This document shows, piece by piece, positions 44,646 through 52,896 of a stretch of DNA of 64,000 bases (position 1 is the stretch's first letter; each line of letters begins with the position of its first letter). The DNA comes from Streptomyces flaveus. Its GTDB lineage: Bacteria > Actinomycetota > Actinomycetes > Streptomycetales > Streptomycetaceae. Under the pieces are notes generated by a model. It did not search any database, was not told the origin of the DNA, and worked only from the letters and a program-made list of their open reading frames with translations. The position numbers and the translations under genes are program-made. Where the stretch lies: positions 62,001 to 126,000 of the forward strand of contig NZ_BMPQ01000003.1 in the NCBI RefSeq assembly GCF_014647675.1. The letters run 5' to 3'.

Positions 44646-44822
44646 TCAGTGAGAGGTGGGGAAGTTGAAGCCGGCGGTGAGTTGCTGGGCGGGTTGGGTC
44701 CAGCGGGTGGTGACGGCCTTGGGGCGGGGGTAGAAGCGGAGGCCTTCCGGGCCGTGGATCGGCGAGTCAGCTCCGGAGACTCCGGGGATGATGAGTTGAA
44801 GCGCTTCAAGCCACTGGCTCAC
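44646..44822 (-). pseudogene. Aldehyde dehydrogenase (methylmalonate-semialdehyde type) C-terminal relic
   Basis: Reads GVSGADSPIHGPEGLRFYPR, then PKAVTTRWTQPAQQLTAGFN and ends FPTSH-stop, resembling the last 45 residues of CoA-acylating methylmalonate-semialdehyde dehydrogenase (MmsA/IolA). The codons before it overlap a palindrome at 44796-44809, probably the old promoter/operator of the gene. A deletion of some 450 codons would explain the junction. MmsA belongs to the inositol and valine pathways, matching neighbours. Confidence 0.6.
44796..44809. promoter_or_regulatory. LacI-type operator candidate, internal site
   Basis: TTGAAGCGCTTCAA, a perfect 14-bp palindrome sharing the AAGCGCTT centre with the 30-bp palindrome at 47066-47095. 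It lies at the upstream end of the dehydrogenase relic, where that gene's promoter would have been. Confidence 0.55.
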
Positions 44823-44828
44823 GATTTG

Positions 44829-45686
44829 TCACGACCAGGTGGTCAGGTACTCGTCGATCTTCTTGCGCATGAACACCGAGGACTCCTTGGCGCGTTCCTC
44901 CCAGGCGAACACGCAGGCGGTCAGCGTGCCGTCGAAGCCGTTCGCGCGCAGCTCACGGAAGAGCTCGTCGAAGTCCACCTCGCCCTGCCCCATGTCGAGG
45001 TGCTGGTGGATGCGGGCCGGGGTGCCGGGCGGGTTGAGGATGTAGCGGTTGCCCGAGGACGCCGTGTGGTCGAAGGCGTCGGCCAGGTGGACGTGGGTGA
45101 GCAGGTCGCCCGCGTACTCGATGATGCCGGGGGCGTCGTTGCCGATGTGAAAGGTGTGCGGGGCGCAGTAGAGGAACGTGACGTTGGGGTTGTTGATACC
45201 CCGGATCAGGTTGATCGCGTCGTAGCCGTTCTCAATGAAGTCGTCCGGGTGCGGCTCCAGCGCCAGCTTGACGCCCTCGCGCTCGAACACCGGCAGCAGC
45301 TCGTCCAGCGACTTCCAGAACTGCGCCTCGCTGCGGTCGGGGTCCTCCGGTCGCCCGTTGAACTCCGAGATCATGCTGTCCACACCGAGGTCGGCGGCGA
45401 TCTGGATCGAGCGCTTCCAGTATCGTACGGCGGCCTGCCGGGCGTCCTCGTCCGGGCCGGACCAGCGGAACAGCGGCAGCAGCGAGGAGATGCCGACGCC
45501 CGCCGCGTCCAGTGCCTTACGGAACTTCCGCACTGTCGCGTCGTCCACGCGCGGATGGCGGAAGAAGGGAATGAAGTCCTCCCGGGGAGACAGCTCGATC
45601 CACTCGTATCCCAACTCGGCCACCACAGATGGCAGTTCGAGCAGGGGCACGTGACGGATCATGTACGGGTCGAGGGCGATCTTCAT
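44829..45686 (-). CDS. Sugar phosphate isomerase/epimerase (TIM barrel)
   Basis: 285-residue xylose-isomerase-like TIM barrel, MKIALDPYMIRHVPLLELPS at the start. Metal ligands are expected from LALEPHPDDFI (Glu), FLYCAPHTFHIGND, HVHLADAF (His, Asp) and the C-terminal GTLTACVFAWEE. Distantly related to the second TIM-barrel gene of the operon and to IolH. It lies between an ABC ATPase stub and a dehydrogenase relic, so its operon partners have been lost. ATG 45686. Confidence 0.9.
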   Translation of the reverse strand: MKIALDPYMIRHVPLLELPSVVAELGYEWIELSPREDFIPFFRHPRVDDATVRKFRKALDAAGVGISSLLPLFRWSGPDEDARQAAVRYWKRSIQIAADLGVDSMISEFNGRPEDPDRSEAQFWKSLDELLPVFEREGVKLALEPHPDDFIENGYDAINLIRGINNPNVTFLYCAPHTFHIGNDAPGIIEYAGDLLTHVHLADAFDHTASSGNRYILNPPGTPARIHQHLDMGQGEVDFDELFRELRANGFDGTLTACVFAWEERAKESSVFMRKKIDEYLTTWS

Positions 45687-45759
45687 GGGGAAATGCCTTC
45701 GGATCAGGGTGGCGGGTGCGGAGTGTCGCTGTCGCCGTACGCGTGCGGCGACGCCGTTG

Positions 45760-45963
45760 TCAGGGAGATGAGACCTCGGACGAGGCCGCCACAGATGCGG
45801 TGATGTCTTCCTCTTCCGGGAGTTCCTCGACCTCAACGCCGCGGACCTGCGCCAACTCGTGCTTGAGTGCGGCGAGTTCGGCGCCACCGGCCATGTGGTT
45901 GATGAGCTCTTCCAGGCTGACTTCGCTGCGCGTGGCGCCGGCAGCCTGTTGGGTCATGCTCAT
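45760..45963 (-). pseudogene. Sugar ABC ATPase stub (in-frame deletion)
   Basis: 67 codons, ATG 45963 overlapping the binding-protein stop (ATGA). It starts MSMTQQAAGATR and goes straight to EVSLEELINHMAGGAELAAL, which resembles the C-terminal tail of RbsA-type sugar ATPases. Both Walker motifs are absent, as would follow from an in-frame loss of some 250 codons. The permease gene is missing as well. A small unrelated protein is the alternative. Confidence 0.5.
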
Positions 45964-46982
45964 CACCGGGTGCCCTTCGCGGCGAACTTGGCGACGGCCT
46001 CGACGTTGGACGTGTCGACGAAGGCCGGACCGGTCAGCACCGGCTGCTCGCCGCCGCCGGGGAAGTTGCCGTTGTTCTTGTAGAGCCACAGGGAGTCGAT
46101 CGACAGGTAGCCCTGGAGGTAGGGCTGCTGGTCGACGGCGAACTCGATGTCGCCCTTTTCGATGGCGCCGGTCAGGTCCTTGTTGAGGTCGAAGGTGGCG
46201 ACCTTGGCCTCGCTGCCCGCCTCGGCCGCCGACTGTACGGCCGTCAGCGCGAACGGGGCGCCGAGCGTGACCACCTGGTCGATGGCGCTGTCCTGCTTGA
46301 GCTTGGCGGTGATGGTCGACTTCACGGACGGCATGTCGTTGCCGTTGACGTACAGGTTCTCCGTCTTGCCCTTGAAGGTCTTCTTCACCCCGGCACAGCG
46401 TGCCTCCAGGCCCACGTGCCCCTGGACCTGAACTACACAGATGGCCTTCTTCGCGCCGGTCTCGTTCAGCTTCTCGCCGAAGGCCTCGCCGGCGACACCC
46501 TCGTCCTGGCCGAAGAACGACAGCAGGTTCTGTGCCTTCCACTGGTCCATCCCGGAGTTGAAGCCCACCACCGGGATGCCCGCCTTCACCGCCTTGGCCA
46601 CCACGCTCTTCAGGGCGTCCGGCTTGGCCAGGGTGACCGCTATGCCGTCGACCTTCTGGTCGATCGCGTTCTGGACGAGGTTGGCCTGGTTGGCGGCGTT
46701 CTCGTCGTTGGAGTAGATGAGCTTGACGTTGTCCTTGGCGGCGGCGGCCTGGGCGCCCTTGCGGATGATGTCCCAGAAGGTGTCGCCGGACGGTGCGTGG
46801 GTGACCATCGCGATCGTCATGCGGGGGGTGTCGGCCTTGCCCGCGGAGATACCGGCGGCTTCCTCTTCGGCGCCCTTCCCACCGGAGCTGCTGGAACAGC
46901 CGGCGAGGGCGAGCGCGAGCACAGCGGCCGTGGCCGCGACGGGGGTGATTCTGCGGGAGCGGGGAGGGGACGTTCGGTTCAT
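45963..46982 (-). CDS. Periplasmic sugar-binding lipoprotein (RbsB type)
   Basis: 339-residue type I periplasmic binding protein. Lipoprotein signal: basic N-terminus, hydrophobic core and lipobox ALAG-C at Cys about 28. The fold begins RMTIAMVTHAPSGDTFW and includes IYSNDENAANQANLVQNAID and DGIAVTLAKPDAL, typical of pentose/polyol importers. ATG 46982 with GAGGTG upstream. It heads the operon behind the 30-bp palindrome, but its ATPase and permease appear deleted, so uptake through this system is probably broken unless supplied elsewhere. Confidence 0.92.
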   Translation of the reverse strand: MNRTSPPRSRRITPVAATAAVLALALAGCSSSSGGKGAEEEAAGISAGKADTPRMTIAMVTHAPSGDTFWDIIRKGAQAAAAKDNVKLIYSNDENAANQANLVQNAIDQKVDGIAVTLAKPDALKSVVAKAVKAGIPVVGFNSGMDQWKAQNLLSFFGQDEGVAGEAFGEKLNETGAKKAICVVQVQGHVGLEARCAGVKKTFKGKTENLYVNGNDMPSVKSTITAKLKQDSAIDQVVTLGAPFALTAVQSAAEAGSEAKVATFDLNKDLTGAIEKGDIEFAVDQQPYLQGYLSIDSLWLYKNNGNFPGGGEQPVLTGPAFVDTSNVEAVAKFAAKGTR

Positions 46983-47065
46983 GGTTCGTGCACCTCGCTG
47001 TGCAACTAGGTGGCGATGGCAGGGCCGGTGACCTGCGGCTTCTGGAGGGGGCGGGCTTCCCGGCG

Positions 47066-47095
47066 ACCGTTACTTAAAGCGCTTTAAGTAACGGT
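47066..47095. promoter_or_regulatory. 30-bp perfect palindrome, LacI-type operator
   Basis: Each half is 15 bp: ACCGTTACTTAAAGC and its exact complement GCTTTAAGTAACGGT. It lies 84 bp upstream of the binding-protein start, beside TAGTAC (about 47094-47099 on the minus strand), a plausible -10. A repressor bound here would block transcription. Core AAGCGCTT recurs at 44799-44806. Confidence 0.75.
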
Positions 47096-47135
47096 ACTAT
47101 CGGCTCGTTTCCCAGAGCGTGTCAAGGGCGTTGCG

Positions 47136-47708
47136 TCAGGAGATTGCCGCCGGGGGAGAGGCGGAGGGTGTGGGCTCAAGTCGCCGCGTTACGCCGTGGT
47201 CGCCGCTGTCGAACGCCTGGAGCAGGGTTGCGGCACGGCACGCGGGGTCGTGCTCGCTCCTCGCCTTGGGAGGGCGCTCACCGGCCTCGGCTACAACTTC
47301 AGCCCGCGCTTCCGCCCAGTCGGCGTCGCCGGGGCGCAGTACCTGCCCGTCGTCGTGCGGGATGTCGACCGTGTACGGGGCGACGGGCTGGTTGAGGTAC
47401 TCGGCCGCGCAGCAGCCCGGATCGCGGCGGAAGATCGCCTCTGCCTCCGGCGCTCCGGCGGCGATGGTGGCGCCGCCCGCCTGAAGGAGGGCGTTGCCGC
47501 CGACGTGATCGGAGTGCCAGTGGGTGTTCACCACCAGGCCGAGGGTCCCGGCCTGCGCTCGGGCCCAGGCGGCGGTCTCCTCCGCATGGCCGACGAACCC
47601 GCTGTCGATGAGCGCGGGCCGACGGTCCTGTAGGAGCAGGGTGTTGGCGTCGGGAAACGGCCGCTGCCACCACGTCGCCCAGGGCGGCAGGGACGGCTGC
47701 AGGCTCAC
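47136..47708 (-). pseudogene. MBL-fold metallo-hydrolase, C-terminally truncated
   Basis: 190 codons from GTG 47708, overlapping the thioesterase stop by 4 nt. The N-terminal half is good: NTLLLQDRRPALIDSGF and the metal motif VNTHWHSDHVGGNALL. After about residue 120 the expected motifs (third zinc His, bridging Asp in a GD-A strand) are absent, and the tail (RSEHDPACRAATLLQAF) looks out of frame. Probably a broken gene ending near the operator palindrome. Confidence 0.7.
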
Positions 47709-48163
47709 CGCGCGGGCCTGTTCACGCGGATCAGGGTCTGCTGACCGTTGGCGACGAGCTTCCGCTCGCCACCCTCCCGGACGCCGTACACCTCCAGCTG
47801 GCAGACGGTCAGGGTGCGTCCGGGTTTCAGGACGGTGCCGATCGCCTCCAGGTAGTCGCCCGCGGCCGGGGCGAGCAGGTTGATCTTGTACTCGACGGTG
47901 AGGACCTCGCAGTCCTCGTCGAAGAGCGTGAGCGTGGCATAGCCGCCGGCGCTGTCCGCGATGGCGCTCGTGGCGCCCGCGTGGACGTAGCCGTGCTGCT
48001 GGGTCACCTCGGGGCGGGCCGGGAGCACGATGCGGACGCGGCCAGGTCCGATGTGGGCGAGACGCGCACCGAGGTGGGCCATCAGGCCCTGGCGGTCGAA
48101 GCTGTCCTTGACGCGCTTCTGCACCGCGGGGCTCGCCAGTTCCCGCTGCGTCTGGTCTTCCAC
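47705..48163 (-). CDS. PaaI-family hotdog thioesterase
   Basis: 152-residue hotdog-fold protein with the 4HBT/PaaI segment HGYVHAGATSAIADSAGGYA, which includes the catalytic Asp/Gly helix region. It hydrolyses acyl- or aryl-CoA thioesters in the cytoplasm. GTG 48163 has AAGGAGAG upstream. Upstream of a truncated metallo-hydrolase on the same strand and downstream of a LysE exporter gene (48-bp gap). Confidence 0.9.
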   Translation of the reverse strand: MEDQTQRELASPAVQKRVKDSFDRQGLMAHLGARLAHIGPGRVRIVLPARPEVTQQHGYVHAGATSAIADSAGGYATLTLFDEDCEVLTVEYKINLLAPAAGDYLEAIGTVLKPGRTLTVCQLEVYGVREGGERKLVANGQQTLIRVNRPAR

Positions 48164-48211
48164 GTAGGTGCTCTCCTTCGGGTCCGTGTCGGGTGGAGCG
48201 GAGCAGCTTCC

Positions 48212-48829
48212 TCAGCCGGCCAGGCGTTCCACCAGCAGGAAGGCGCCGATGGCGATCATCAAGGCGCCGCTGATGCGGGTGACGCCCCGGGCGGCCGAGG
48301 GCCGGGTCTTCAGGACCGTGCCGGCCAGGATGCCGACGGCGAGGTAGACGACGGCGCACGCGGTCAGGTGCAGTGTGCTGAGCAGCCCGGTCTGCGCGGC
48401 GACCGGCCACCCCGTGGCAGGGTCGAGGAACTGCGGGAACAGCGAGAAGTACAGCAGCAGCGCCTTGGGGTTCAGGCCGCTGATCCCGGCGCCCTTGAGC
48501 ATGGTCTGCATGCGGGAGGAGCCCATGGCCTCCCCGGAGGCCGCCAGTGTGGCCGGCTGCCTCAGCACGCCCCAGCCGAGCCACAGCAGGTATCCGGCCC
48601 CGGCGACGGTCAGTGCCGTGAGCACGGTCGGTGAGTTCGCCACGATCACCGCCAGGCCGGCGACGGCCATGAGCGCGTACGCCGCGTGTCCAGCGATCAG
48701 ACCGGCGACTGCGGGGACGACCGACCGGTCCCGCAGACCCGCTGAGATCGCATAGGCCCAGTCCGCGCCCGGAGTGAAGACGAGCAGCAGATCCACTGCC
48801 AGGAAGGCCGCCAGCGTCGTCGTGTCCAT
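48212..48829 (-). CDS. LysE-family amino acid exporter
   Basis: 205-residue LysE/RhtB exporter with about six membrane segments. The family signature is LLLVFTPGADWAYAISAGLR near the N-terminus and GISGLNPKALLLYFSLFPQF in the middle. ATG 48829. Divergent from an Lrp regulator that very probably senses the exported amino acid and controls it, the standard LysE-LysG-like arrangement. Confidence 0.92.
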   Translation of the reverse strand: MDTTTLAAFLAVDLLLVFTPGADWAYAISAGLRDRSVVPAVAGLIAGHAAYALMAVAGLAVIVANSPTVLTALTVAGAGYLLWLGWGVLRQPATLAASGEAMGSSRMQTMLKGAGISGLNPKALLLYFSLFPQFLDPATGWPVAAQTGLLSTLHLTACAVVYLAVGILAGTVLKTRPSAARGVTRISGALMIAIGAFLLVERLAG

Positions 48830-48941
48830 CGCTCGTTCCCTCTCGCATGTCTTGCTCTGAGAGGGAAGGCTAGGCCGGATATGCCCGAAAGTGTTTGCGT
48901 CCTTACTCCAAGATCGCGCGATGTGAGGGAGAATCTTCTCC

Positions 48942-49394
48942 ATGGATGCCCTGGACCGGAAGATTCTTACCGAGCTGCAGATGGACGGCCGCCTGACGGT
49001 CACCGAGTTGGCCGCCCGCGTGCAGCTCAGCGTCTCGCCCTGCCACCGCCGACTGCGCGACCTCGAACGCGAGGGCGCGATCCGCGGCTACCGGGCGGTA
49101 GTGGAACCGGCCGCCGTCGGTCTGAACTTCGAGGCCCTCGTCTTCGCCACCCTGCGCTGGGAGGACCCCGACACCGTCATCAGCTTCGAAACGGCCGTGA
49201 CCGCCATCCCCCACGTCCTCCAGGCCCAGCGCCTCTTTGGTGAACCCGACTATCTCCTGCGCGTCGCGACTGCCGACCTGGCCGCGTTCCAGGAGCTGTA
49301 CGACCAGAAGCTCGCCCGGCTGCCCGGCGTCCAGCGGCTGACTTCGACCCTTGTCATGAAGAACGTGGTCCAGGACAGACCGCTGCCCGAGTAG
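48942..49394 (+). CDS. Lrp/AsnC-family regulator
   Basis: 150-residue regulator with an N-terminal helix-turn-helix (DRKILTELQMDGRLTVTELA) and a C-terminal RAM/ligand domain (residues 65-145). 112 bp from the divergent LysE exporter. It likely binds an amino acid and activates export. Confidence 0.93.
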   Translation: MDALDRKILTELQMDGRLTVTELAARVQLSVSPCHRRLRDLEREGAIRGYRAVVEPAAVGLNFEALVFATLRWEDPDTVISFETAVTAIPHVLQAQRLFGEPDYLLRVATADLAAFQELYDQKLARLPGVQRLTSTLVMKNVVQDRPLPE

Positions 49395-49466
49395 CCACAA
49401 CCCCCCGATTCTCGACCGCTCGCCTGTCGGCAAACGACGTTTGACCACAGGGAGCCCGCGCGTCCA

Positions 49467-49727
49467 ATGAACCCGGACATTCAGGGACGCCGGGGCGCCG
49501 CCGACCTGGAGCCCGCCGAACGCGCCGCGCTCGACCACGGCGTGACCGTGCGCCGCGGCCAGGGCTACACCCTGCGCGTCAGCGCCGTCCCTTCCGTGCA
49601 CCGCAGGCTCCTCGCCCGCTGCCAGCCGCTCGACGGCAGCCAAGGCGCCCCGGCAGTCCCGGCCCAGCGCAGGACCCGCCGCGAGTGCGAGAACCGCGGC
49701 AGCACCCTCGCACCGATCGGACCATGA
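49467..49727 (+). CDS. Small hypothetical protein
   Basis: 86-residue frame from ATG 49467. The middle stretch GQGYTLRVSAVPSVHRRLLA has normal codon bias and resembles small conserved Streptomyces proteins linked to mobile DNA, but the rest is low complexity. Could be a relic. The gap 49395-49771 holds nothing else I can support. Confidence 0.35.
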   Translation: MNPDIQGRRGAADLEPAERAALDHGVTVRRGQGYTLRVSAVPSVHRRLLARCQPLDGSQGAPAVPAQRRTRRECENRGSTLAPIGP

Positions 49728-49771
49728 TCGTTCTCAGCGTCAACGGCTGTATCGATGTTCCCCGAGGCCGC

Positions 49772-51217
49772 TCACGCAGCCGAACCCCAGGCCTCCATCA
49801 GCTGCTCAGGCCCGTACGTCGCCGCCAGCCCGTCCACCGTGAATCCGGAGCGGGACACCGCGACCAATGGGGTGTCCTCGTCGGCACCGGGGACGGCCAG
49901 GGCGTCCCGAGCGAGCGATGCCAGGGCGCGACGGTCGAAGGAGCCGCGCTCGTGCCACTTGATGGAGCCGACGAACCCGATCTCGCGCGCGGGCACCCGG
50001 TCCGCCCCCACCAAGTCCACCTCTGGATTGTTCGTACGAGGCCACCAGCCGCCTACCTCCCGCACCTGCGGCCATGTGTCGTCGGGGAGCAGCCGGGCCA
50101 GGGACTCCCTCACGACGGGCTCGATCGCCCGCCCGCGCCACGAGGTCCATCCGCGTTCGACCGCCTCGGCCACGACCCGGCTGCGCCCTCGCTCGATCTC
50201 CGGGATTCCCTGTTCCAGGAAGGTGAGCCAGAAGCGGAGGTAGGGATCGGCGATGCGGTAACGGCGTTCGCGGTCTCCTGGCTGAGTGGCAAGAGGGGTG
50301 TCGACGGCGACGAGTCGCTTGTCGGCGAGGGTGCGCAGGGCCGGGGTGAGTGAGCCGGGCGGGAGCGGTCGGTCGACTGTCCCGGCTTTCGCGGCAATAG
50401 TTGCGAAGGTCCGCTCTCCGCTTCCGATCACGGAGAGCACGTGCCTGACCTGGAGGGCGGTGGGGAACTCGGCGGCCAGTATCCGCTCACCGGAGACGAG
50501 GAGGGGGGAGGTGGGATCGTCGAGGGCGCGGGCGAGGAAGTCGCTGCGGTTCTCGCCTTCCTGCCACTCCTGGCAGATGAGCGGCAGGCCGCCGGTGATC
50601 AGATGGGCGTCGAAGGCCTCCGCGGCCGGGAGCCCGGTCATCGCCATGACCTCGGCGGGGGAGAGGGGCGCCAGGACCATCTCGACCCCTCGCTGGTGGA
50701 AGGGACGACCGTAGGTGGAGAGCTGCTCCATCATCGCCAGGTCGCTGCCGATGAGGATGAGGAGTACGGGTTTCCGGCTCAACACCCGGTCCCACACGGT
50801 CTGCAGGGTTCCCTCCAGGACCGGGTCGCCTTTGAGCATCCAGGGCAGCTCGTCGAGTACGACGATGCTGGGGGTGTCGTCCGGGAGCACCGCCGCGAGC
50901 TGACGCAGGGCGGTGTCCCATTCGGCGACGGTGGTGACGCCGGTGAGGAGGGTGGTGTCGGGCAGTGAGGAGTTCCGGACCTCGGTGAGGAAGCGGGCGC
51001 GTTCGCGGTGCGCGTCTTCGCCTCGGGTGGCCTGGTGCACGACGTACGGCACTTGGGCGCGCTCACAGAAGAGGTCCACGAGCCGTGACTTGCCGACGCG
51101 ACGCCGGCCACGGAGCAGCAGGGCCCGACCGCGCTGGTCGCCTCGGCCCTCGCGCACCCAGGCGAGGTGACGGTTCAGGGCGGCCAGCTCGGATTTGCGG
51201 CCTACAAAACCGGGCAT
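49772..51217 (-). CDS. AAA ATPase with DUF234 domain
   Basis: 481-residue archaeal-type P-loop ATPase. Walker A LLLRGRRRVGKSRLVDLF near residue 33, Walker B SIVVLDELPWM near 119, sensor region LILIGSDLAMM, and a winged helix then a C-terminal DUF234 nuclease-like domain (EVGGWWPRTNNPEVDLVGAD, with E-VDLV as a possible PD-(D/E)XK core). Such proteins are often on mobile or foreign DNA; function unknown. ATG 51217 has AAAGGTGA upstream, behind an unusually AT-rich promoter region. Confidence 0.88.
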   Translation of the reverse strand: MPGFVGRKSELAALNRHLAWVREGRGDQRGRALLLRGRRRVGKSRLVDLFCERAQVPYVVHQATRGEDAHRERARFLTEVRNSSLPDTTLLTGVTTVAEWDTALRQLAAVLPDDTPSIVVLDELPWMLKGDPVLEGTLQTVWDRVLSRKPVLLILIGSDLAMMEQLSTYGRPFHQRGVEMVLAPLSPAEVMAMTGLPAAEAFDAHLITGGLPLICQEWQEGENRSDFLARALDDPTSPLLVSGERILAAEFPTALQVRHVLSVIGSGERTFATIAAKAGTVDRPLPPGSLTPALRTLADKRLVAVDTPLATQPGDRERRYRIADPYLRFWLTFLEQGIPEIERGRSRVVAEAVERGWTSWRGRAIEPVVRESLARLLPDDTWPQVREVGGWWPRTNNPEVDLVGADRVPAREIGFVGSIKWHERGSFDRRALASLARDALAVPGADEDTPLVAVSRSGFTVDGLAATYGPEQLMEAWGSAA

Positions 51218-51300
51218 CAGGTCACCTTTCGAGTTTGCTCATGTTGAACATACTCAAGTGAACCATAGTATGGAGAATTTGAGTAACAAGATGACTTCGT
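51218..51300 (-). promoter_or_regulatory. AT-rich promoter region of DUF234 ATPase
   Basis: About 60 percent AT by eye between 51235 and 51295, in contrast to neighbours. It contains the inverted repeat ACTCAA (51252-51257) / TTGAGT (51279-51284) and CATACT read on the minus strand as a possible -10. Suggests transfer or autoregulation. Confidence 0.4.
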
Positions 51301-51331
51301 TGGGTGACAGCATGCGCCTTCTGTGCCAGCG

Positions 51332-51367
51332 GGGCTCTGCCCAGGTCGTACGGCTTCGGCAGAGCCC
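51332..51367. terminator. Hairpin after alginate-lyase-family gene
   Basis: GGGCTCTGCC (51332-51341) pairs with GGCAGAGCCC (51358-51367), a perfect 10-bp stem, 48 bp after the stop at 51415 in the direction of transcription. Confidence 0.65.
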
Positions 51368-51414
51368 TCGTTCGTGGTGCGTGCGGTCCGGTCTTCAGGG
51401 GCCCGGGTGCCCGG

Positions 51415-52896
51415 TCACTGGGCGTCGCGGTTCGCGCGAGCCCGGCGTCGTAGGAGGAGCAGGCCGCCCGCGACGGCGGTGAGGCCGGTGGCGGCGGTCC
51501 AGGCCGGGAGGTCCGAGGAGCCGGTGGCGGCCAGGTCGCCGTTCCTGCTGCCCTGGGGGCTGGACGAGGGGGAGGGGGTGGCGGGCGCGGCACCGGAGTC
51601 GGGGCCTGAGCCGGAGCCGGACGCGGGGGAGGGCGACGCCGGCGGGGAGGTCGGGGACTCCGGCTTGGTGGAGCGGTCTCGGGTGAAGGCCAGGGTGCCG
51701 AAGCCGAGTTGGTCGTAGCCGCCGCTGTTGGGGCCGTAGTCGCCGCCGCCGCCCTCCGGGGCCGACTTCGCCGCGATACGGGTGAGGTAGGAGGCCGACA
51801 GGCCCCGGCGCTTGGTGTAGTGGTTGGCGATCATGGCCCAGACCGGGCGGGTCATGGCCGGGTCCACCGGGGCCTCCTCGCTCACGGTCTCCGTGCCCGA
51901 CCAGCCGTTGATCGCGCCCTTGTCGCGGGTGTTGGGCGTGAACGGCACGTCCCCGCCCAGGTTCCACTTCGCCACGTACTGGGCGGCCTTGAAGAAGCGG
52001 TTGTCGTCGTAGCCGTACAGGTCGATGCCCTGGTTCCAGGCCATCTCGCAGAAGGTGCCCATCAGGCCGATGCCCAGCAGGGCGTGGCCCTGGTCGCGGC
52101 CCGCCTCCACCCACTCGGCAAGGCCGTCGTCGGGGTGTACGACGGGGATGGCGTTCTTGATGGCGCCCAGGCCGTCGCCGTGCTTGAAGTACTCGACCGC
52201 GGTGTCGACCTTGGCCTGGTCGTCGCAGAGGATGCCGATGGCGAGGACGCTGCACATGGCCGTCAGGTCCCAGTTGGTCCAGTAGTTGGAGACGACGGCG
52301 CCGTTGTGGTTCTTGAGGAAGTCCTCGCTGAGCGGGGCGAAGACGTCCAGCATCATCTTCTGGAAGCGGGGCAGGTCGAAGTCGGCGTGGTCGCGGACGA
52401 GTTCGGCGGCGTTGGCGAACTGGTAGCCGTACAGGCCCGCCGCGAGGAAGCGGTCCGCGGAGCCCTCGACGCCGGTCAGTTTCGCTGACCAGGCGTTGAG
52501 GGTGGCGACGGCGGTGTCCAAGTGCGCGTCCTCGCCGGTGACATGGCCGCGCAGCGCGTTCTGGTACGCCGCGTGGATGTCGTTGTAGAGGATCGCGTAG
52601 TTCTGCGGCGAGCCCACGCCCCGGTAGACCGTGGCCTGCGGGTTGGGCTTCCAGCCGGTCTGCGCGTGGCGGTTTGCGGTGAGCTTGGCGAAGCCCGCCG
52701 TGTACGGGGTCGCGCCCGCCTTCACCTTGGCCGCCATGCGGTCGAGGTCGGCTCGGGTGTGCAGCAGCCCGGGGTGCGCGAACGCCGTGCCTGCCGCTGA
52801 CGCGGGGACTGTGGGGACGGCGGCGCCGATGGCTGCCGCGCCCGCGGCCGTACCGGCGATCTTCAGCATGCTCCGGCGGTTGATCTCTGCTTTCAC
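51415..52896 (-). CDS. Alginate-lyase-family secreted protein, sortase-anchored
   Basis: 493-residue exported polysaccharide lyase-like protein. N-terminal Tat signal with NRRSMLKIAG, hydrophobic core and an Ala-rich cleavage region; then an alginate_lyase-type alpha-barrel (about residues 45-400: FAHPGLLHTRADLDRMAAKV, NYWTNWDLTAMCSVLAIGIL, with an expected catalytic His/Tyr pair). A Ser/Pro/Thr-rich linker follows, and the C-terminus carries LAATG, a membrane segment and RRRARANRDAQ, a class E sortase anchor. GTG 52896 follows GAGGA. Divergent from the GH43 genes. Likely degrades uronic-acid or pectic polymers at the cell wall. Confidence 0.9.
   Translation of the reverse strand: MKAEINRRSMLKIAGTAAGAAAIGAAVPTVPASAAGTAFAHPGLLHTRADLDRMAAKVKAGATPYTAGFAKLTANRHAQTGWKPNPQATVYRGVGSPQNYAILYNDIHAAYQNALRGHVTGEDAHLDTAVATLNAWSAKLTGVEGSADRFLAAGLYGYQFANAAELVRDHADFDLPRFQKMMLDVFAPLSEDFLKNHNGAVVSNYWTNWDLTAMCSVLAIGILCDDQAKVDTAVEYFKHGDGLGAIKNAIPVVHPDDGLAEWVEAGRDQGHALLGIGLMGTFCEMAWNQGIDLYGYDDNRFFKAAQYVAKWNLGGDVPFTPNTRDKGAINGWSGTETVSEEAPVDPAMTRPVWAMIANHYTKRRGLSASYLTRIAAKSAPEGGGGDYGPNSGGYDQLGFGTLAFTRDRSTKPESPTSPPASPSPASGSGSGPDSGAAPATPSPSSSPQGSRNGDLAATGSSDLPAWTAATGLTAVAGGLLLLRRRARANRDAQ

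Noticed and set aside
43338..45803. An 821-codon open frame on the plus strand
   Set aside because: Runs opposite to three recognised enzymes; composition typical of antisense frames in GC-rich DNA.
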